From Chromera velia (taxonomy: Eukaryota; Sar; Chromeraceae): 45,118 nt of DNA. The position numbers were made by a program, and so were the translations under genes. Every line of letters starts with the position of its first letter. Position 1 is the stretch's first letter. Positions 39,601 to 45,118 of this stretch are shown here, in pieces. The DNA lies in assembly GCA_018398765.1 (NCBI GenBank), contig JAHBMJ010005804.1, forward strand, positions 20,210-65,327, written 5' to 3'. The notes below the pieces were generated by a model that saw nothing but the letters and a program-made list of their open reading frames with translations, did no database searches and was not told the DNA's origin.

Positions 39601-41078
39601 CATGTTGATAAATACATATACCTCAGTAACTGGATCTTTGAGGGGGGGGATCTATCTAAAACTGTGAAAGCAAGAATTGAATCGGCACAAAGGGCATTGA
39701 GGGGTATGTTTGGAACTCTTTCTTCAATTGGCTTCATTTCTTCTTTTTCTCGAATTCAACTGTTCAAAGCTTTTTGGGTGCCCGTTGTAATGTTTGGTCT
39801 TGAAGCCCTTCCTCTCAGGCAGTCAGATGTTCAATGCCTCAATGCATTACAACTTTATTTTGCTCGCTGGTCATATGGTTTATCCCATAACTTTTGTCCG
39901 CCCTCTCTTCATTCCTTTGGTTTGGAACCCTTTGGCTGTCTGTTTATAAAACAGATAGCCAGCTTCTTTTAGTCTCTCAAATCTATAGAACGTGCCTTGC
40001 CCACGGCTGTATAGGAGGCGTACATCGCCGGTTCTAGTACCTCCTTTGTGTCCTCCACCAAACGTCTGGCTATGCCCCTTAACAATTCTCCCCTGGAAGA
40101 CACGAATGAGCCACACCAAGAAAAACTAAAAAAAAAGGGGAAATATAAACGAAAAGAGACGTGTCGCAAGATCCAGACGAATCAATGGCTTGGGGAATGC
40201 ATTATGAGCTAGAAGGCAGGAAAGCAGCAGGAATAGAGACAGAATCATCCACCCCCATGCTGCCTTCACTGATTTCTAAAAAGAGAACCCTTCCAGACAC
40301 TGTCAGAGGCTCTCTATGCTCCTTCTAGCAGAAAAGGAATGGCAGTCACGTCTGTCAGACACAGGAAACGATCTGCACATACACACGCTGTCTTCTTGTC
40401 TTCTTAAATCCTCTGCGAACATCCGCTCTTTCCTGAGAGCGATGACGGATGGTTATGTGTAGCAGGGGGAGCTAGAGAAGACCTGCTTGGCTTACTCTGG
40501 TAGAAAAGTTTGTGATGAGATCTACTTGTTCACGGAATATGCGGACACAGAGAGGGAAAGACAGAAGCTGGACGAAATCATCAGCAGAATAAAAAACGCC
40601 CTTTTAAGAAATGGGTGGAAATTGCATAATGGGTGGCTGCTTCAGCTAGTAGAAGAGTGGGGGAGAATAAAAAGAAAGTCCGAGAGATGATCGCTCTTAT
40701 TTCGTCGTTCCAGCCCCTGGCGGGCATGAGGGCGGTTGAGGAGTGTATAGCCAAATTGGAAAGAGTTCATGTTGACATGTGTTAATGGATCAATACGCTA
40801 GATCAACAAACCAACATTGCATGTCATACCCCGTGGTTGGCCAGAGCCTAAGTGGTGGCTCACCGGCTTTAATTAACCGCCTCAATTCATATACATAAAT
40901 CTAGATATAAATCAACAATTATCAGCTCTTTTTCTTTTTGTCAAGCTATAGTTATCAAGTTTTTAAGGAATATAAATTAAATGACAATTAAAAATTGGGG
41001 GTTCCTTTTTTTTTACTGAACTCCTAGCTTTTAAGTTAATTTTTAGGAGTTAGCAAAAGCTGAGAGTTTGCAACCCAT

Positions 41079-41160
41079 CTCTAGGACAAGGCCTTGCACT
41101 AAAAAATTAAAAAAAAAATCAAGGACCTCATTTTTTTTTTTTTAATTTTAGAAGTTTGGA
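41079..41160 (+). repeat. A/T hairpin element, copy 1
   Basis: AAGGCCTTGCACTAAAAAAT is followed by an A-run, a short centre (TCAAGGACCTCA), a T-run and AATTTTAG, so the ends can pair as a hairpin. A similar unit lies in the opposite orientation at 42593-42676. Confidence 0.6.
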
Positions 41161-42176
41161 ACAAAATCAATAAAAAATTGATCATTAAATTCTAGATTAG
41201 ATTCATAATTAGTGCAGCATTAGATTACAGGATTACAGGATTACATTGTGTTCGGGGCCCAAGCCCTAAACCTGTGTGCCAGTTATCTGACGTCCGCCTT
41301 ACACTATATATTCTTGCACATTACTCTACACCATGTACGCATACATGCAATGATACATCTCATCACGACACATGAATTTCTTGCCTTGCACTTCAAACTT
41401 CAAAACCATTGCTACTGTCGACAAACATAGATACAGTTGAAATACGGTTCTGGGATAATATTAAGTCATGCTTCATTTTCTCTGACGAAGTGTGAGTGAA
41501 AAACAGAGTGACAGAGGGTAGAGGTGGAGCGATAGCATGCATCTTCTATTACTTTTGCGACCGTATGCCTACGTGCAGAGCCTGCCTCTCTTATTCTTTA
41601 AAAAGTTTCATCTGGTAAAGCATACTGATCAGATCTTCTACCTTGGAACGTGTCTCTCTGTTTCCTTTCCCTTTCTTTTCTTTATCGTAGACTTCTGCTA
41701 GCTGTTCGGCAGTCATATCTTGAAAAGCATCTTTAAGTTCCTTTTTACATCTCTCCTATACTCTTTGTCTCATCAAGATTCTTTTTATGAGTGTATTCAT
41801 ATAGTAGTCTGCTTCGTTGACCAAAAAGGTGAACAGGGCCATTGTGATCTCTAGTGTGATCTCTAGTCATCGAAAACAACCCTTTGCTGCCGGCAATTAC
41901 CAGTCGCAACGGTTTGCCGGCAATAGAGATTTTTTATAATTATAACTTTCGATCACCTACAGATTGAAGTGCTTTCTAGGGGGGGGCACTCTTGGGCTCA
42001 TATAGGGTTACAAGTGTAAAAATGACATAAAAAATTAACTAAAAAACATTTGAACGAGCTTTTCACACAAGCTGGAGGTCCAGCATATTGAATTACTTCG
42101 AAATCAATCACTTTTACTGTATAGCTTATGTCGTTACATGAGGTTACACCTCTTATTATATATGTCCCCTTGCAAA

Positions 42177-42345
42177 GTTATAGGTTACAAGGTTACAGGC
42201 GGTTTTGAGGTCCGTAACCAACCAAAAAGTCAACTTTCAAAAACTTTTCAAATCACTTTAAAAACACTTTAAAATATATGTAGACGAAAGTTACATCACT
42301 TTTGAAGAGGGTCATTTTAGGTTACAGGTTATAAGGTTACAAGGG
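42177..42345 (+). repeat. Dispersed GGTTACA repeats
   Basis: GGTTACA or near variants occur repeatedly (around 42182, 42190, 42320, 42332), often in close pairs such as GGTTACAAGGTTACAGG. They are interspersed with other AT-rich sequence and are not a regular array. Confidence 0.5.
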
Positions 42346-42592
42346 GTTTGGCTATAAAGTGAAAGGGACACATCGTTTTTCGTCACTTTCTCATGTAACC
42401 TCAATCAACAGAAGATGTTTAAATATCATGTTTTCAATATTTTTAGACATAACCTGATGAGATTGATCGATTGGGACCACTTTTGAAATAAGGGTAACAT
42501 TACAGAGGGGTATACCCTTATGTATAGGGGGTGGTGAAACCTGTAACCCAATATAAGTGCCAGGCCCTGGAGTGCTTTACTAACAGCTTTAG

Positions 42593-42676
42593 TTTTGTAA
42601 AATTCTAAAAAAAAAATTAAGACCTTCATTTTTTTATTTTTTTTTTTAGAATTTTATAGTGCAAGGCCTAGCTATA
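42593..42676 (-). repeat. A/T hairpin element, copy 2 (inverted relative to copy 1)
   Basis: AAAATTCTAAAAAAAAA, a centre containing AAGACCTTCA, and then T-run plus AGAATTTTA followed by TAGTGCAAGGCCTAGC. Its reverse complement matches copy 1, including the flank GGCCTTGCACTA. The pair could be two MITE-like insertions or the ends of a larger element of about 1.6 kb. Confidence 0.6.
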
Positions 42677-43017
42677 GGATAGGATAGGATTCCTATGTTC
42701 CGGGTTGCCCCGCGGTCCACTGCTGGGCCTTGACTCACACCGTTGAACAACCCATAAAAAATACCCATAATTATAATTATGTTTATTTAGATCTAGATTA
42801 AATTTTATAGCTTAAATCTCCTCTATTGTTATGGGCTACTCTTGCTATTAGCCTACTGCTACCTACTGCTAATTTCTAGTGATCTCTAAAAAGATTTAAA
42901 AGAAAATCTCAAAAGATAAACCAGTGAAAATAATACTAACAAGTCAAAAAGTAAAAGAAAGCCATAAGCTAAGAAATAAATAAAATAAAATGATCAGAAT
43001 TGAAAAAGCAAAAAATC

Positions 43018-43090
43018 GTGCATTAATATGCAAAAGGTTCCAAGTTCGAACCCAACCCCTACCACTTTTGCATATGCTGACGCACGCCGA
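43018..43090 (+). repeat. tRNA-related SINE-like segment, copy 1
   Basis: Contains AGTTCGAACCC at 43043-43053, one mismatch from the Pol III B-box consensus GGTTCGANNCC, preceded by ATATGCAAAAGGTTCC and followed by ACCACTTTTGCATATGCTGACGC. A diverged second copy starts at 43254. Confidence 0.45.
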
Positions 43091-43253
43091 TGTATGCATG
43101 CTTAGAAAAGATTGATTGAGGTTTTTGTTATGCATACCGCATCCCCATATATGAGAGGCGGATCTAGCCTAGTCTGTCAAAAGGTTCTGGTTCGTCCCGT
43201 CTGTTCTGAGTCTAGGAACACTGCTCATTGATCACAGACCATGCAAAACACTA

Positions 43254-43325
43254 ATATGTAAAGGGTCCCAAGCTTAAACCTAACCTCTTCCACTTTTAAG
43301 CACGCTAACACATACACTGACGCAT
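43254..43325 (+). repeat. tRNA-related SINE-like segment, copy 2 (diverged)
   Basis: ATATGTAAAGGGTCCCAAGC parallels copy 1, and the B-box equivalent has decayed to GCTTAAACC. CCACTTTTAAGCACGCTAAC is shared downstream. It is an older, degenerate copy of the segment at 43018. Confidence 0.4.
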
Positions 43326-43714
43326 AGCATCACATGCTTAGTGAGATAAATAAAAATATTAAAAACGAAGCGCACCCACGTCGATTTTTGCCTGTGCAAT
43401 AATTGGGTCGCTAGCCGATTATTGCCAGACTGCGCATTCGGATCCGTGCATGGAAATTCATGAAATGCATACCGGCAACCCGATTTTAAAAAATCCTAGC
43501 TTGAGGCTTCTCGACAATCTAAGCCTCTGGATTATCATTTGAGTCATTTTTGAAGCTATCCAGCCTTTAAAATTTTTAGCTTTCAAACATTTGTCACTGG
43601 ACTTAGAGATTTTCAGCAACCTGTCTTCAGACTTCAGCATCGCGAATCAGCGACCCCCTGCTGACTCATCAGACTCAATTCAGACTCGACACCTCACAAT
43701 TGTGGAGTAGTGAC

Positions 43715-43832
43715 CAGATTTGATTTGATTTGATTTGAAGTAGGGCTTAACCTCAAATCAAATCTTAGGCCTCAGAAACTTTAACATGATAAAGCCTATC
43801 AAATCCTATCAAATCTACTTCAAATCTGACCC
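43715..43832. repeat. GATTTGA tandem and inverted repeats
   Basis: Four direct GATTTGATTTGA units end in GATTTGAAGTAG. About 85 bases downstream, CTACTTCAAATC is its exact 12-base reverse complement, with CAAATCAAATC and CTATCAAATCC in between. The segment can fold on itself. Confidence 0.6.
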
Positions 43833-44734
43833 TTTAACCTCAAATATTCGAGGTCAATCCATCATCCAGTCTCTCAAATGAGTCTTCACACTTTTTTGTG
43901 TACAAAAAAAAAAAGATTACAAAAAGATTTTAATTTTTCATCGGTTTTACATGAATATGAACGCCTAAAAGCTTTTCCAAATGTCTCTTCAGTGAAAAAG
44001 AGGTTATTCAGTCTATTTTCCAGACATTCAAGTTTTGATTGAGGGTTTGAAGTAGTTCTTTGTTATGCTGTGGCAGTTTTTACGCTTCTTTCTTTGCCTT
44101 GGGCCCTTTTTAGGTCTGGGACCCCCCTTATCAAACCAATTAACGATATCAAACAATCTCACAGGTCATAAGAACAAGAAGGCCGCATTAGTATACACTG
44201 CTGGCTACGTAAAAAAAACTGTTAGCTTTTAGCTAGAGCTTTTAGTGATTGGATGCTTGACGATTAGTAATTGGTTTCAATTAGATAAGAGTCTTAATTT
44301 AGAGTCTTAATTTAGCTTTTAATCTAGTTTTTAGTGATTTTCTTGTCTCTAGGGCTTTTCAGGATTTGCTAGTGGTATCAACTGTGTCATGTCGTCTTCA
44401 GTGCTGTCATTGCCTATCGAGAGTGACCTCTAGACTTCAACCTCAAATCTACCTCAAATCAGCAGAAAGAGCTAGCACTCTAGACATGATCGACATGAAG
44501 ATCTACTTCTTACGCAAAACCTCTGGTAGTTGCCCAGAGTAGTCTTTGTCTGCTTTTGTGTCTTGCATTGACTACGAATGCATGAACATCAATTTGACTT
44601 GCCTCAAACATGCTTTTGTTACGGTCTACTCAGACCGCAACTTAAGTCTTTCATTATTCTGAGACGTTTTGCTGTCTATGTTCTTTGGCAAACATCAGGA
44701 GAATCACAATGGATGAAATATGAGCACTGCCAGG

Positions 44735-44772
44735 TGGCAGACTGAGAAGCGGAAGGTCTCGGGTTCGATTCC
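44735..44772 (+). promoter_or_regulatory. Pol III type 2 promoter-like boxes (tRNA or SINE head)
   Basis: TGGCAGACTGA at 44735 resembles an A box, and GGTTCGATTCC at 44762-44772 matches the B-box consensus exactly. Flanking sequence partly pairs as an acceptor stem (GATG near 44712 with CATC at 44779-44782), but I cannot fold a convincing cloverleaf or assign an anticodon. A tRNA-derived SINE head or a tRNA pseudogene is more likely than a working tRNA. Confidence 0.4.
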
Positions 44773-45118
44773 CACCTCCATCTCTTTTGCCTAACTTTCA
44801 CAAGAAGCCGATTAATCGGTTCTGTATCGGTTAAGGCAAAGTATGTCAAACTTGATACACTTTCAAAAATGAAAGTCTGTCAAACATGATACACTTACAT
44901 AATTGATACACTTTCACAATTGGCAACCTTTGCAGGAAACAAGCATAAAATGCAACTTTGAAAAAAAAGAAAAGAAAGAATCGATTAAAAACTTGACCTC
45001 GGAGTAACAGAATTGAATCCCAAATCGAGTTGACTTACCTTCTGGAAGAATTGACTTGAAGCGATCTGAACCGACCTTCACTGACTTCAATAACACTGAG
45101 TGAATAATTAAAAGATAT

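Larger units (their letters stand above)
30200..40785 (+). mobile_element. Degenerate non-LTR (LINE-type) retrotransposon
   Basis: A plus-strand element of about 10.6 kb with an ORF1-like region, then an ORF2 encoding APE-type endonuclease and reverse transcriptase. I see no LTR with TG...CA ends, integrase or protease. Codon use, composition (Ser/Pro/Lys-rich) and frame decay differ clearly from the host genes upstream. Both ends are approximate: the 5' end is set just before the first ORF, and the 3' end at the last recognisable coding segment (stop near 40785). In-frame stops occur at 30299, 32539, 35490, 35664, 37542, 38266, 38485, 39098, 39323, 39970 and 40012, with frameshifts near 38.1, 38.5 and 39.35 kb, so this copy is inactive. 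Confidence 0.8.
34171..40785 (+). pseudogene. Retroelement ORF2 remnant: basic/Pro-rich, CXC-like motif, poly-Ser, endonuclease, reverse transcriptase
   Basis: Starts MSTNRWSALQAETDEF and continues as Lys/Arg-rich then Pro-rich sequence. From 34860 one frame runs to 38159 apart from TAG (35490, 35664) and TGA (37542). In order, that frame holds a Cys-rich motif (35526-35660), Arg/Ser-rich sequence, the TCT poly-Ser tract, and an APE-type endonuclease (SILTVNGG, VVLMETH, VTGDFNEH, and near 37672 TDFFVV and APQHSS, where the usual SDH motif has lost its Asp). After frameshifts comes the WWDDDC linker (38270) and the reverse transcriptase: AAGLDG (38696), FVDFSKA (39080), GVKQGDPL (39249) and GYADDLVLF (39408). 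A C-terminal domain runs to about 40785 with further TAG codons. The enzymatic parts are recognisable and the copy is clearly dead. Confidence 0.85.
40786..45118. other. AT-rich, repeat-laden non-coding region
   Basis: No coding region is recognised in these 4.3 kb. The content is poly-A/poly-T hairpins, GGATTACA and GGTTACA heptamer/octamer repeats (41228-41246, 42004-42345), duplicated tRNA-like segments at 43.02 and 43.25 kb, inverted GATTTGA repeats at 43.72-43.83 kb and a Pol III-like box pair at 44.73-44.77 kb. The only open frames are about 60-70 codons, AT-driven and featureless. Confidence 0.55.

Noticed and set aside
42177-42345. Interstitial telomere from GGTTACA repeats
   Set aside because: The repeats are irregular, differ from known TTTAGGG/TTAGGG-type telomeres, and are interspersed with unique sequence.

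Overview
This is a eukaryotic window. Its genes are intron-rich (up to 15 exons) with GT-AG introns, and they sit in GC-moderate blocks separated by AT-rich spacers of about 0.8 to 4 kb. It also holds a degenerate LINE-type retrotransposon, long microsatellites and SINE-like sequence. The gene set (axonemal dynein light chain-domain protein, Mx/DRP4-like dynamin, SMYD-like SET protein, IQ-motif coiled-coil protein, type I metacaspase homologue, U2AF large subunit) suits a free-living flagellated protist. A chromerid-type alveolate such as Chromera is my best guess, from gene style and general feel only. I see no organelle or bacterial gene.

Layout. 1-1189: AT-rich, no gene. 1190-2578 (-): axonemal dynein light-chain domain protein, head-to-head with 3368-6033 (+), a dynamin-superfamily GTPase. 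6034-8415: non-coding. 8416-9966 (+): single-exon SET protein. 9967-11397: non-coding, with small hairpin repeats. 11398-15375 (+): IQ-motif coiled-coil protein, probably three exons. 15376-16392: AT-rich gap between convergent genes. 16393-22249 (-): ten-exon metacaspase homologue, which I assembled phase by phase into 1,070 residues. The nucleophile Cys position is Thr. It is head-to-head with 23045-29126 (+), a 15-exon U2AF large-subunit homologue (461 residues) with one canonical RRM plus a C-terminal UHM.

29127-30268 is non-coding. About 30.2-40.8 kb is a decayed non-LTR retrotransposon. It has an ORF1-like coiled-coil region, two diverged direct repeats, a ~150-bp-arm fold-back, a Lys/Arg- and Pro-rich region, a Cys-rich CXC-like motif, a ~750-bp TCT tract that would encode poly-Ser, an APE-type endonuclease, and a reverse transcriptase with a YADD box. 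Frameshifts and in-frame stops, mostly TAG, interrupt it. 40.8-45.1 kb is AT-rich and repeat-laden: an inverted pair of A/T hairpins, GGTTACA repeats, and tRNA-like Pol III promoter boxes.

The most noteworthy points are: (1) a metacaspase fold that has lost its catalytic Cys and the acidic p10 segment yet keeps an open frame across ten exons; (2) 5' splice sites with C at +3 (GTCAGT), with (GTCA)n microsatellites beginning exactly at donors and tetranucleotide pyrimidine repeats forming acceptor tracts, including in the gene for the splicing factor that reads such tracts; (3) the poly-Ser tract and CXC-like motif inside the LINE ORF. The gene models are my own splice-phase reconstructions and have no transcript support.
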